A stretch of DNA of 64,000 bases. It comes from Leptodontidium sp. MPI-SDFR-AT-0119. Taxonomy: Eukaryota > Ascomycota > Leotiomycetes > Helotiales > Leptodontidiaceae. Below are positions 31,155 through 42,790 of the stretch, piece after piece. The notes beneath the pieces were generated by a model. That model saw only the letters and a program-made list of their open reading frames with translations. It made no database searches and was not told where the DNA came from. Each line of letters begins with the position of its first letter. Position 1 is the first letter of the stretch. The translations under genes and the position numbers were made by a program. The DNA lies in NCBI GenBank assembly GCA_020726505.1, contig JAHLEZ010000005.1:992001-1056000 (forward strand), written 5' to 3'.

Positions 31155-31943
31155 TCATAAATTCGCGATGTATTCTAGCTGAGAAGAGTCAGTAACTGCA
31201 GCAGAAACATGAAAACAACATACCAGCCATTCAGGATCCTCTTCATTCCGCTCCTCAAGTGACATGGAATTGTCCTGCTCCTCATGCTCTCCAAAGCCAT
31301 CCAACAGTGGCTTGATATATTCCGAGTCTCTCGGATCCTTAAAGAATGTGCCTCTGCAACTCTCAATTGCTCTCCATCGTTCCTCCATCGTCGTCGCGTT
31401 GTTGATAATCTCGTTGTAAGCCTTCTCGGTTGGAGTTCCGTGGCGGATTACGTGCGGATATTTGTTTTCGTATCGTAACAACCAGACTCCACCAGTCTCG
31501 GGCCATCCTAGATGTAGGACTTCCTTCTCGGTGGGAGACATATGCCGCAGAAGCATCTGTGTTGCCTTGATCCAGTCCCAGTAGCTGTCCCACCACTTCC
31601 CTCCCGTCTTTCGTAACTTTCGACAGAAGGCGTCCTCCTCTGTGGAATTGTAGGATCTCTGGTTTATCTCGAGATGATCTAGGCCGAGGTATGAATACTC
31701 TACGCTGGACATGTCATCGGTGATAATTATGCCACCGATACTGGGCCAACAGAGTATTCTATTTGTCAGAACACCAGCGGCATCAAGATCGATCCGAGTC
31801 GTGGGGTCTGGTGTGGCACAGAGAGTGTCCGGCCAACAGCCATCTGTCCAATGTTCTTCAATGTGTTCTTCATTCTCCGGCGTTCGTCTCATATTTGAAG
31901 GATTTGCAACTTGATCTTCAAGTAATATACGGGCTCGCCACAT
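31155..31943 (-). CDS. Trp-rich orphan protein
   Basis: 262 codons from an ATG. It is not recognised. Acidic and rich in Trp, with phrases such as GGKWWDSYWDWIKATQMLL and ETGGVWLLRYENKYPH. The coherent composition and conserved-looking text support a real protein. Near the end GTATGTTG follows EDPEWL and a CAG acceptor lies about 30-45 bp on, so the last 20 residues may be altered by a small intron. No signal peptide or membrane segment. It sits between two decayed genes. Confidence 0.6.
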   Translation of the reverse strand: MWRARILLEDQVANPSNMRRTPENEEHIEEHWTDGCWPDTLCATPDPTTRIDLDAAGVLTNRILCWPSIGGIIITDDMSSVEYSYLGLDHLEINQRSYNSTEEDAFCRKLRKTGGKWWDSYWDWIKATQMLLRHMSPTEKEVLHLGWPETGGVWLLRYENKYPHVIRHGTPTEKAYNEIINNATTMEERWRAIESCRGTFFKDPRDSEYIKPLLDGFGEHEEQDNSMSLEERNEEDPEWLVCCFHVSAAVTDSSQLEYIANL

Positions 31944-33106
31944 CAGGGCTGTGGATGCGGTGAGAAAAACGATCGAAAAGCAGACGAGAAACAGTTTTCG
32001 TTGTAAAAGACATCGTGCTCATAATTTTTACCGAATAGTCCGGCGGATAGGAAGATGAATTAGTAGTGACCAAATGTAGCTGGAAAATTTGGGATTGCGA
32101 ATGCCCCAAACATTCCTCTTGAATATGGGTGTGTTGGTTGCTTAGGTATGCTGTAGGTTATGTTGGCCACGAACGACTTCAAGCAGGCGGTTCGGTAGCG
32201 CCCAGGTAGTGCCCAGGCGAGGGTCTCACATCACTGTAGGGCCAACGCAGGGCCTGAAACACGGCTTTGCCCGCCTAACGAACGTTACTTCGTAACGAAT
32301 GACAGCCTAACAGCCTAACGGCAACCGAATAGCAGTCTGACATCAACAATTTTGAGAGATTGGGGCCAAATGTGCACACAGGCTTGCAAATGTACCTTAC
32401 CGCGTGTTGGTCTACAACGAGGGGGCGGGGCTCGCTGCCGTTGTTGGCTGTCAATACCGGCCATCGCCCCGTCAGGCAGCGTCTTGATGGCATATTCGGC
32501 CGGGTCTTTCTGTAAGCGCCAGTTGGCCGCTCGTCCTGGATGGCATTGCCTCTCTGTTCATTTTGATATTTGAGAGTTCTGACTTCAAATTCGACTCTCG
32601 AGTGAGGCTGTGTTGGAGTGATAAGGCAGAGTTAGCTAAGTTACTAGGTTGTTAATTTGGCAAGGACTCAGCAACATCCTCAGATTTGGGGAAACATTCA
32701 AATTCTATCATCCTTCAACCCAAGGCCGCATATCAGAAGTCTCGCAACTTCAATTGGATGCTATTGGGTGCCTCGTAGAAGCTGGCTTCACTGCGGTTGC
32801 AATGGTCCCCATATGGGACTTTCCTCCCTTGGCTCATGCAATCTGATCTATTCTTGAGCCATTGTCAATCAAGTTTTCTTGAGCCATATTGAAGGCAGTC
32901 AAGCTACAGTGGTCTGAAATGTTGAAATGAAAGCAGATGTTGCCATCAAGGTTGGCTGTCTCTCGATGAGAGTACTTATATACCACGACTTCCATCAAAG
33001 CAGGACTTAATCTTACACTTTGAAATAACCCAAGTCTTCAAATCAACTTCACTTTATCGCTTCACATCATACCTTTCTATTGGCTGCTTTGTGTATCTCC
33101 TTGGGC
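31944..33106. other. Intergenic, with promoter of the decayed protease
   Basis: TATATA at 32978-32983 lies about 125 bp before the protease ATG. The segment 32185-32330 has short GC-rich direct repeats (GCCCAGG, CAGCCTAAC) and a GTTAC-TTC-GTAAC palindrome. No gene supported. Confidence 0.45.
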
Positions 33107-34868
33107 ATGACCCGCTTCTTCGGCAAATATGGAATTGTGTTTTGTTTACTTGCCACTCGTCTTTCGTTTGCCGAACTAATAGTTCAGTCTGAAAGTTAAG
33201 ATGCTATCAAGGGTGCAACGACACTGAGCAGAAGATGTTCAATGATGCATGGCACGAAGCTATGGAAATTGCGGCGGCAGTGAGAGGCAACGTCAACTTC
33301 AATAGCGAAAAAGCCGAGACTGAGTTCCTAGGACGTCCAACATGGAACCAAAAGTACCAAAAATATGTCCGGGGTAAGTTTCCAGTGTATATCTGGCTCT
33401 ATATAGCTTCACATGTACTATTATTGACGAGCTTTTCCTCAGCGGTTCTCGACAATGCCGCCACATTTCAACTTGCTTATAGGTGGAACTGGCGGGCGTG
33501 GGAGGTCATCGTTCGCTGTGATGACTGGCTTAATGTATGCATCAACGGGGGTAGGCCCTCTGATGTTATTGCATATACGAACAATCTAGGAAATGAGGTG
33601 AAAAATCCCAACTTCAAAAGTCCCACAATGGATACCATCAACTTCTGCAAACTCAACTTTTTCACAAAGACCCCGACTTGCAAAAAGTCTATGAAAGATT
33701 GGGGCAGCGCGAGGAACACCCATTCAAAGGAGGACTTGATGAACTATCAATTCCAAGGCGTTAAAAACTTCTACTTCTTGCTTGGAAAATGTATCTAATG
33801 GTTGATCTAGGACATACAGTACTCCACGAACTTTTCCACTTGGATAGTCTTTCAAAGGTTGCAACCGCAGGCCACATCTCGGATCGGAAAATTAGATACA
33901 AAGACTCCAAAAATGACACTGGTTACAGGAGGGCATACGGGCCAGAAGACGTCAAATTACTGGCATCTTGGGCAAACAGTGAAGTGGGAAAGTACGAGGT
34001 CACAAATGGTACGTCATTCATGGAACTGCTAAGCTAAGCAACTGACGCCTTCTAGCTGATAATTTAGCCCAATATTCACTCGCAAAGTGGGTTCAGAAGA
34101 AGACAGGGCTGTCAGTATTTCTCTTTCTGTCAAACTGTTTTCGTCGAAACCCTGGTTAGTAATCTCATGAAAAGATACTCAAGGCATCCTGCACGAGATC
34201 GTTCACGCATTCCTCAAGATCCTCCTGATTCGCTGCAAGTCGACGAGGTTGCTGCTTCACCCGAAGTTGTGGATCCACTTGACGATTCTCTCGTAGAACC
34301 ACCTGAGACTTGTGACGATGTTGATGCGGCCGGCAATTGTAACGAAACAGATAATGAGCCGGTAAATATTGATGTCGTGGTTCCACTTGCTGTGCCGGTC
34401 GAGACAGACACCCCAGTGGATTCAAACGAACCTCTATTCGAGCTTCATGATTACGAAAACGAACCCTAGGTGATGCCCGCGGATCCTCGCCTATTCTGCT
34501 TCAAAGGAGAAGGAATTGACTACACGGAACAGCCACCCGCTCTACAGCAATTTGTGCAGGAGCAGATCCCCAAGTTCTGCGAGCTCACCAAGGATATCCC
34601 ACTGGACGCCAACAAACAGAATCTTCTCCACATGATTTATCCGACGCCAAGCGCTAGGTTCAATGTCTGGTTCTCAGCTAGCTAGCAATTGGGAGACGAA
34701 ACATGCACAGAAGGTCGAATACCCAGCGTGGAGGAATACACTTCTCAGCTGTCGGCGGTCCTCAACAACTGTGATACGGATTCTATACAAAGCAAATACG
34801 GTGGTACTCGAGTCAACAGCTGCATCAGCTGGACGATGTATGTTCAGGGTACAAGTCCTGTTTCTTAG
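33107..34868 (+). pseudogene. Decayed secreted HExxH zinc metalloprotease-like gene
   Basis: Pieces in order: a signal peptide from the ATG at 33107 (FGKYGIVFCLLATRLSFAEL), a domain with CYQGCNDTEQKMFNDAWHEA, an intron (33374-33442), and the zinc motif HELFH in GHTVLHELFHLDSL. After that come AYGPEDVKLLASW, two introns, a Pro/Asp/Val-rich linker and a C-terminal Cys block (LNNCDTDSIQSKYGG, VNSCISW). Faults: a stop plus frame change at 33197-33202, another frame change near 33790, and in-frame TAG codons at 34467 and 34683 in an otherwise continuous frame to 34868. Fungal relatives are secreted zincin-like proteins of uncertain substrate. The gene looks recently inactivated. The linker and Cys tail are recognisable only by analogy. 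Confidence 0.6.
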
Positions 34869-35551
34869 GTTCAGAGTACTTGCGGCTGCTGAATGATTCG
34901 TAAGTAGCCCAACCTAGAGTCCCTAAATTTTCTGATCATGAAACACAGTATGTTGCTATTGCAAGCATCCCGAAAGGTTCAAGCGGGGCGGGGGGGGGGG
35001 GGGGGGGCGTTGCCGCCAGTCGGGGCCTTTTAGTTGGCTATCTTGAAGATCTTTCTGATGAATATCCACGATTGTAACTTAGATGTGCATTTATATTCGA
35101 CTTTCTTCTTTTCTTTCTTTGTACAGCGTAAGTGAGAGTTGTTCGGAGCCCAGCAAGCATGAAGTTTGTATTTAGGTTGACTGGACTTATGAATTTAAGC
35201 AGAGGCGCAGGGAATGTACAGATATTGGTCTTTGGGAATGTGAACTATTAAGCTTATTGGGCTTAAAGCCTTGAGAAAACTGTTGTGTTGACGATGTGAT
35301 CTGGACTCCCCAACCCCTCAAAGTTAAGCGAGCATCCCCGGTGGAGCCTAAAAGTTTTGGCGACCGTGGCGCTAAACATCTAGGCACTGACTGCACGTGG
35401 ACCTCCAAGCATCTTCATCTTCCTCATATTTTGGAAACGATTTGTGTGCAGGCATGAACAGTGGTGTGTTTGTGCATTCATTCAATCGATTATCCATGTA
35501 GCTACTCTGTATCTTAAAACATCTATGCCTCGCATGAATGTACCCTACCGT
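34869..35551. other. Intergenic with an 18-base G run
   Basis: Contains the poly-G tract at 34990-35007. No gene supported. Confidence 0.5.
34990..35007. repeat. Homopolymer G18
   Basis: Eighteen consecutive G, preceded by GGGGC. Such runs are rare in fungal genomes, form G-quadruplexes and are prone to length error in sequencing. Confidence 0.9.
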
Positions 35552-37162
35552 TCAGACGAACACGCTCGACTTCCTTCTCAACCAGGGACCAAAGAAGTAC
35601 AACGGCAAAGCCAAAACCAGAACAGCCCACTGAATCCCAGCCATCTCCCAGAACATCTTCAGCAAACCCTCACTCGCAAGCCACCTGGGCGTACTAAGAG
35701 TGATTCCAAAAGCAACCGCATTCTTACCAGCATTAATTAGCACGACAGCCTCTGAACCACTCTGAGGCCAAGCATCGACGACGACGGACAATACTACAGA
35801 TGAAACGAATACGACACTAGCGGCTTGCAAGGCAGACCCGACAGCGGCGATGTACACGCTTTTGTGTTCGGAGATGATGTAGGCGAATAGCATGAGGCCG
35901 GGCGGGCAGACGATGAAGGGAACGATCAGTGCTGGCATGCGATGTTCGGGGACGTGCTGCTCGTCGCGGGATCTTCGCGCAAAAACGCGAGAGAGGAGAT
36001 CGGTGAGGGGTCCGGCGATGGGGTAGCCAACTATGATACCGATGAAGGATGACATTGAGAAGAGACCGAGTCCGGATGCTTTGAGAAGATAGGGAGGTGG
36101 GGAGAGGAATTGAGGTGCGAGAGTGGAGATAATCACTATACTGTACAGACATTAGTGAGTATTTCGTTCTGCGAAACAAGACGACATGAGACTCACCCAG
36201 AGAGAAAGACACCATACGACACAGCGGCGAAGAGTGCATGTGGTACCAGAATGAATCGGAACGGAAGCGAGAATTGGCGAGGCCAGCCCAGCAATCCTCT
36301 CTCTTCAGTTCCGCGACCCTTGAAAGCAACAAGGTCTTTCCAATAGGATCCAGCATAGGGAAGATTGTTCTCAGAGTTCGGAACTCTTGTTGTGAGGTCC
36401 TGTCCTTTCTCGATATGTTGCACCATCTCATCGGCTTGCTTGTCAGCTTCTTGAGCTGTCTCGCCTTTATACAGGACACGACGGTAATTTGTCTCGGGGA
36501 GGAGGAAGAGCATCAGGACGAGGTTGACTGCGGTGAGGATGGCGCAGAGAATGAAGAACCATCGCCACCCTTTATCCGTGATCAAGAATCCAGCAATCAT
36601 AGGTCCAACTTGTGATCCTCCTGACAAGAAGAGAGAGAACAATGCCATAGATGTAGCAAAGTACCGTTCTCGGTACATGTCTGCGATTAGAGCAGGCCCG
36701 ATGGATTCGATACTCCCAGCACCGAAACAAGCAATGACTCTAGATGCGAGGAGACTATCGATGGTTTTCGCCTTGATGCTCCAGATGGTGCATCCTAGAA
36801 AGAGAGCAGTTGATATAATGATGACGGGCCGTTTTCCGAAACATACGGCTGTTGGTGTCCAGATGATGTTTCCGACGCCCAGAGCGAGGACGGGATAGGA
36901 GATGAGATCTGTCAATTTGGAGAAGTCGACGTGGAACTCCATGGCTAGAGCTTGGAATCCGGTCGCTAGGCCTGCGGTGTACATGTTTCCCAGAAAGACG
37001 AAGATGCAGACGTTGAATAAGACCAAGTGCCTGATGTAGGCTGGCCAGAACTGTGATTGAGGCAGTCAGTACTGAGAAATCGTAGGGGATGGAGAGTGAG
37101 AGCAAGTAAGTAAATACCTTTGGATCACCTGCGGTGCATGTTGCAAAGGATGCAGACGCCAT
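35552..37162 (-). CDS. MFS transporter (drug:H+ antiporter/HOL1-like)
   Basis: Exon 1 starts at 37162 (MASASFATCTAGDPK). Exon 2 runs from about 37050 to 36197 and the last exon from about 36135 to 35552. About 12 helices are expected. Helix 1 follows FWPAYIRHLVLF. The loop 2-3 motif is altered (WTPTAVCFGKRPVIII). Helix 4 carries SRVIACFGAGSIESIGPALI and motif C-like text, then RYFATSMALFSLFLSGGSQVG. A long central loop starts at PETNYRRVLYKGET. The C-terminal half ends in a basic RRKSS tail. Substrate unknown; HOL1-like members move cations, polyamines or drugs. Single genes of this type often sit beside metabolic clusters, and the 39-50 kb cluster lies 2 kb away. Confidence 0.9.
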
Positions 37163-37719
37163 GATGGGCAAGACTGTTCAATGTCTAATCCAAGATGAGA
37201 AACTGAAGAACGCGAGATGGATCAAAGTTGGATGGGTAAAGGAGTCTCGACAAGCGACTGATATTTATTTGGCTTCAAGTGTTCGGTTCAAGTACTGTGG
37301 AGGTGGACGAGTGGACGGTCCGGTCCCCACCCCCATTGAGATCCACCACAATATCAATGGGAATAGTAATCCGTGCAGAATGCGGGGTTTGTGGGGTGGA
37401 TGGCTGAGACAGAATGTAGTAGCTAAACAACAAAATGCCGGCAAGTGATTTCGGCATGTTGTTTTGCTGCTCTATGGTCGTAGGTGAGGGAAGACTTCGA
37501 TGTATACAATTAGCGAGGACACAGACTCATTTTGCGATAAGTCTAGTACGGTCCTGTCAATTCTCTAGCCCTGAAGCTCAAACATTGGGCTTTCGAGTTT
37601 GCGGGGATGTGGTTGTCCAACCAGAATGACTGAGCAGCAAGACAACTGGGAGAAACAAATCCACACAGCATCGAATTCCAGTCTCTTTACATATTCGGCC
37701 TCATGTCTTCAATCACCAA
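37163..37719. other. Intergenic
   Basis: Nothing recognised beyond the promoter region of the MFS gene. Confidence 0.45.
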
Positions 37720-38185
37720 TCACCATTCGCCACCGATAGCATAACTGCAAACCCCTTTAAACACCTTTCCTCCTGTCATGCCCCAAAGTTGCGCCACTCC
37801 CTAGACCAGCCAGTCAGCTTCACCTGCTCTCCCGCTCTCTTAACGCAACACAACAAAGCGGGAATCAGGATCAGAATCAACTCACAGCATTCAAAGACAC
37901 CCCCGTGAACATCACAGTAATGAATATCTGTTCCGCTACATTACTTCCACCCGGTCTATCCGAGAATCTGAGATCATGATTGATAGGTCGACGGTTGGGT
38001 ACTCGATGATAGTTCCGTGGCCAAGAAGGTGGGTTCTGAGCGACGAGCTCGCTATCTGAGCGTGGGTTTCGAGGTATTATCTCGTTTCGGGTATTCTCGT
38101 CGGTGCCAGTGAAGTGAAGTTCGTAATCGTTGAGTGTCTGTTGGAGTGAGAGCGTGATGGGATTATCTGTTGTTGTGGTAGACAT
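37720..38185 (-). CDS. Small two-exon orphan protein
   Basis: Exon 1 is 38185-37886 (100 codons, MSTTTTDNPITLSLQQ at the start). A GTGAGT...CTAG intron at 37885-37801 follows. Exon 2 is 37800-37720 (26 codons plus stop). Both exons are whole numbers of codons. Without splicing the frame ends two codons after the donor. The 126-aa product is polar with a short hydrophobic stretch (AEQIFITVMFTGVSLNA) that the junction extends to GVAQLWGMTGG. A membrane-associated small protein is possible. No family recognised. Confidence 0.5.
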
Positions 38186-38868
38186 CGTGACAAATGATGG
38201 ACTTGAGTTGTTGGTGCCGAGAAATTGTATGGAAATGCTGGTGAAAGTGGGTGGCTTGAATCAACACTGCCTTTTCTCTGAGATTTGGATCTTGTCAGTC
38301 AAGACTTTGCAAATATCTAAGGTCTTGTAAGACTAATTTGGGAACGGTATCCCAAGTCAATTCTCCAATGGCAAGATTTAGATTAAAAGCATGTTCCCTT
38401 ACACAATCACTTAGACACCTGGCACCAGCTCAAAGCCAATTTTCCAGAGATATCTGCCAGTCTTGGAGAACGTGCATGGAAGCTCTTTCGAGCTTGGGGA
38501 TGTGTGCCGGAGTGGGGGACCGCAGCTAAGGGAGGGGCCGTTGCAGCCAGACAGGCACATGAGGCTAGCCAAATTCGTCTCCGGTAAAGCGATAACTCTT
38601 GAGGTAGGTTAGTAGCTCCATAAATGAGAGCCTGTTTAAAGTCGCTAAATCATTTCAGAACATTGACTTTAAGGAAAAGCCGAGCTCGTGTTTAAGAAAG
38701 CCTTAGTTTTGATCTTTAAAGTGGATTGCATAGGTAGGAAAGCAACTCGCTTCATCAGAAACGAATTTGGCTAGCCTCGACACAGTTCCGTTAATATGAA
38801 CGAAGCTCGCAACCTTGAAAACGACATGTACGTTTTTATGGATTGATGGCTCAAGGTGGTCAGTCAAT
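38186..38868. other. Intergenic containing MITE copy 1
   Basis: Apart from the inverted-repeat element at 38560-38780, nothing is recognised. Confidence 0.5.
38560..38780 (+). mobile_element. MITE-like element, copy 1 (221 bp)
   Basis: Ends are imperfect terminal inverted repeats: left GAGGCTAGCCAAATTCGTCT, right the complement of AACGAATTTGGCTAGCCTC. The interior aligns with copy 2 (41662-41923) through GTTTAAAGTCGCTA-ATCATTTC, AAAGCCGAGCTC and TTTTGATCTTTAAAG. CACA on both sides could be a 4-bp target duplication. It has no coding capacity. Confidence 0.8.
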
Positions 38869-41800
38869 TCAACGTTCTACCGGACTGGCACACCTTGAGA
38901 AGCGACTGTCTGGAAGACTACTCAGATCTCTCATAAGATTCCCCATATTCTCGACCAGTGGAGGAAGCGGCCCATCCATGACAGGAAAGTTGCTACGGTA
39001 TAGATCCCGCGCAATTTTGAGCGCGGCATTGGGATCTGTCAGCCTCACTGTAGTGGCATCATTACCATTGAGGTTCTCAATGATAGGTTCCAGAGACTTC
39101 ACCAATGTTAAAGCTGGATTGTCCAAATGGCCCGAGATGAAAGCGCGTGTTTCTCGAGTTTCCGGGCCGTCAACAACGGCGATTGAAGTGGTGTCTTGCA
39201 GGTTAGATAATCGAGACTTCGGTCTCTCAGATCCATTTCTTGAGCTTGATGGGCAGAGGTTGCTGTATGTCCACAAAGTCAGACTTGCAAAATAGACGGC
39301 GATTGCGAGGAAGTCTCGTAATCCTGCAGGTGGCATTTGCGCTGCTGCGCGAAAGACTTGGCCTGCATGCCAGACTGCCTTTCTCGCTTGACTTGTTGAT
39401 GCCCACTGTTCAAGAGACGGAATAACCTGGATGGCCGCTTCCTCGCCACCCTTTCCTGCGAAGCGTTGGAGCTCTTCTGGGGATACATAAAGTATCATCA
39501 GAAACAGCTCCACTGTCATGAACAAATCCGGTGAGTGTTTTGAACCCCTCGAGAGACTCATTTGGAAAGTCTCAATATCGCGACAAAGCTCTCGGTGTTG
39601 AGTCGTGAGCCATAGCTGGTGCGCAGAGTCGGGCTTGTTGTGGCCGGTCAGATGAAACTTGCAAGATTCGAGGTAGGCCCAGATCTGGCCCCAGAAGCCG
39701 TGAAGCAATGCTGTATAGCACAGGCTTACATCACACTCGTCGTGAAGGTCGTCTACAATGGTGGTATCGTGTAATGCATCTAGTAACCGAGGTGGTGCTC
39801 GCCACATAGGGGTCTTATGTTCCAGGTACAGTGTTTTCCACTCTATGGCAGAGCTCGCAAGAAAAAGGGATCGAGCTGCTGGCAAGGAAAATGACAATTC
39901 GGTGAAGGATATCAAAGCCCCCTTCTGTAACGCCACTGAGGCACGGGTATCATGTAGAAAAAGATGAATGACGAGTCTTGAACCTTGTCAGCCTCGTCCA
40001 TTTTCTTCGCCTGTCAACGCACCTCTTGAAAGACTCCCGCTGCGACCACTTTCTCCATTTTACTTCAAGAACTTGACCTTCATCTGAGTCTTTTGGCACG
40101 AGCGCATGCGTATCAAGTGGGGATCCAAGAATACCCCCACGTCGCATCATCTGAAAGTGTTAACATGACAGAATATCATAAGAGGAACGAATTAAACACA
40201 CAGTAACCAGTGGCTGGCCAAAGCTTTCAGCTATTTCCATTTGCCGTTGGAATCCACTCCTAAAGCGCAGCAATCTAGGTCAGATATAGATGTTATGATA
40301 TCCCAAGGAGGGGTAATATTTACCACAGTCCCGTATCGAGACACAACATGAATCCTTGCAGCGGCTGGAGTGCCCTCGTATTGCTATTCTTTCTCTCCCA
40401 CTGAGAATATTAGCGAGCACGGTATTACAGATCCATTTCAACGTACCAATTCCCCAATAGTTATTCGAACCACATCCTGAAGAACCAGACCCATCTTCCA
40501 TATCGCCGGGATGGAAATAACTGTGGACCCGGCGGCGACAAGTGCAAGCAGAAACTCAGGATGCGAGTCTGCCGCTGATAATGTGGGGATATGAATCCAG
40601 TTGTCGACTTGATAGCTCTGTCTGACAAAGAAAGCTCTGATGACATGGTTCAAAATGTCGAGAGAAGGGAAGTCCGGCACCCTTTGGATAAATTTGTTCA
40701 TGTTGCATACCAGGGAAAACATCCGGTCACGTAATCGGGCATCGATTGAAGGGGACTCGTAGCTTTGACTTCCAGGTATCGAAATTGTAGAGCCAGGAGT
40801 TAGAGTAGAAGGTATATTCTCTTCATCAACAGCAAGATTGTCTTGATCATTTAGTAGACGATCCTTATGCGCTGGTGTCCATAGCCAAGGAGAACGAGTG
40901 AAGGCTGCGTGTGCACGAGAAGCATCTCTTGGCAAAGATCGTGAGGCTCGTCTTGGGGCCCCAGGGCTCAAGCCTCCCCCTCCAGATTTTTCTTTTGGGT
41001 AACTCATAGAAGTACCTAGCTGCACGTCGTCAAAGTTAAAGTCGAGGAAGCCAAAATCGAAATTCTGGTTATTGAAATCGGAAGGATTGGGAAAGAACAG
41101 CATTTCCTCCGTCATGAAATCTAGATTGGGTGCGAAAGCATTACCTGGCAAGGTCCCAATGCCGTATGTTTGGTTTTCTCCATTGTCCAAATCCCGTTGA
41201 GTACTTCCAATTTCGTATAGATTTGAGGCTTGTGGGAAAGCAAGGGTATCGATTTGATCAGACTGGATGGGGAAAGTGTCTGTTCCATTTGAATCTCGGA
41301 CTAGATTCCCTGCTTGAGAACCAGATATCGAGGAGGGAAGCCTGGGCGGTTGAGGGTGGTTTTGAGTGTATTGCACATTTTGAGTTGCGGTTTCGCATGT
41401 GATGCCTTTGGTCTGGCATCTTCTGCATGGCTTCTGGTCCCCACAGCGGGCCTTAGCTGCTGCACAAGCAATACACGCCTGTCCAGCTCGATCCGTCCGA
41501 CGAATTATCGGCTTGCCTCCAATAGAAGGTCTCTCGTGAGTAGCCACGTGACGATTCAGCAAGTCAACCCGGTTGAAGCTTTTCTGGCACTGACCTGTGA
41601 CGCAGAGTCAGCATTGAGTTTTCCAAGTTCCAAGACCGTTCTAGGACACGATGAGGAGTAAGCGAGGCTGGTCAAATTCGTCTCCGGTGAAGCGAAGACT
41701 GGTACTCGGCTCCCTACCCTTCGCTCTCTTTACGACCTAGGTATATCCATGAGTGAGAGACTGTTTAAAGTCGCTAGATCATTTCGGAACATTCAGTAAC

Positions 41801-42494
41801 TTTAAGAAAGAGCCGAGCTCAGGTTTGAGCAAGCCTTGGTTTTGATCTTTAAAGCAAATTGTACAGTGGAGTATAGGTAGTAACTCCTGTCGCTTCACCG
41901 GAGATGAATTTGGCCAGCCTCGCCGGGTAGCTCGCTTGAACCAGACTCTGATGGCACCCACTGCATTGGTAAGGACGAGCATTCTCGTGTGATTTCAGAT
42001 GCCGATTAAGGTGGTCGGCCCGCTCGTAAGTCCGATGGCATATTCGACATTGATGGCCGGAAGGAGTGGGGCCAGACTTGGAGCCGCTGTCTGGTGAGAG
42101 GAAAGATTGCCACTCTGGCGGGCCACTGCCACTGCAGGATCTCGGTGTTAGTATTGCTCTTTCCGGTCATGATCTTAGGGGTTCCTCGGTTGGGACTTCT
42201 CGGGGACACCCACCTTCGCGGCGACTGTGCTGCTTGAGACCGAGTCTGGTGTGTAGATCCGGATACCGCTGCTGCTGTTGCTCCTGCTTGCTCCATACTG
42301 TAGCTGGACTGTCGATTAGGAAGAACCGGCTCAGGAGGAGAATCAGACGGTGAAGACGGGGAAGGAAGTGGAGGTAGGGTAGGGGAGAGTATTAATGTCG
42401 CATTAGCTGCAAGACGGAAGACGGAAGACGGAAGCTTGATGGAAAATCCCACAATCGAGGCGGTGGAGGCGGAGAAGCGGGATCTGGGGTGCAT
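38869..42494 (-). CDS. C2H2 plus Zn2Cys6 fungal transcription factor
   Basis: Exon 1 is 42494-42214. Intron 1 (42213-42132) leads to exon 2 (42131-41962), which carries zinc finger 1 (CRICHRTYERADHLNRHLKSH) and the first Cys of finger 2. A 367-bp intron (41961-41595) then splits a Ser codon inside finger 2. Exon 3 resumes with CQKSFNRVDLLNRHVATH and a Zn2Cys6 cluster (CIACAAAKARCGDQ, then CRRC). After an acidic/Asn-rich region, a fungal transcription-factor middle homology region begins near DIRA-like text around 40700. Further introns lie near 40440-40260, 40190 and 40040-39970. The frame ends at 38869. It is a probable DNA-binding regulator of neighbouring genes. The start could be an internal Met (MEQAGATAAAV). 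Confidence 0.88.
41662..41923 (+). mobile_element. MITE-like element, copy 2, inside a transcription-factor intron (262 bp)
   Basis: Terminal inverted repeats of 34 bp with two mismatches start GCGAGGCTGGTCAAATTCGT on the left and, read from the other strand, GCGAGGCTGGCCAAATTCAT on the right. The element is non-coding and in the same orientation as copy 1. It fills most of the 41595-41961 intron. Target duplications are not clear. Confidence 0.85.
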
Positions 42495-42790
42495 GCTGTC
42501 TGAATTGGGTTTAGCCTCCGGCCCCTCCCTTTACGCGAGCAACTCCTCCAATCAACTGGCCCCCTATTTACCTCGCTTCGGTGTTCTTACTTTGAAAAGC
42601 ATCAAACCCCTCCTGGCAGCCATTGGCACCGCCTACTACTGGTATCTCTCGTGAGAGTCAAGATAGTTCCTCGTCAGTCTCTTACTTCAGGAGCTCTTTA
42701 ATCTCCTAAGGCCTCCTTTTCTCCATCCAAAGAAATTCAGTAACCTTGAAAACAAAACAAATCCGCTACAACCGTACCAACGAACCAAAA

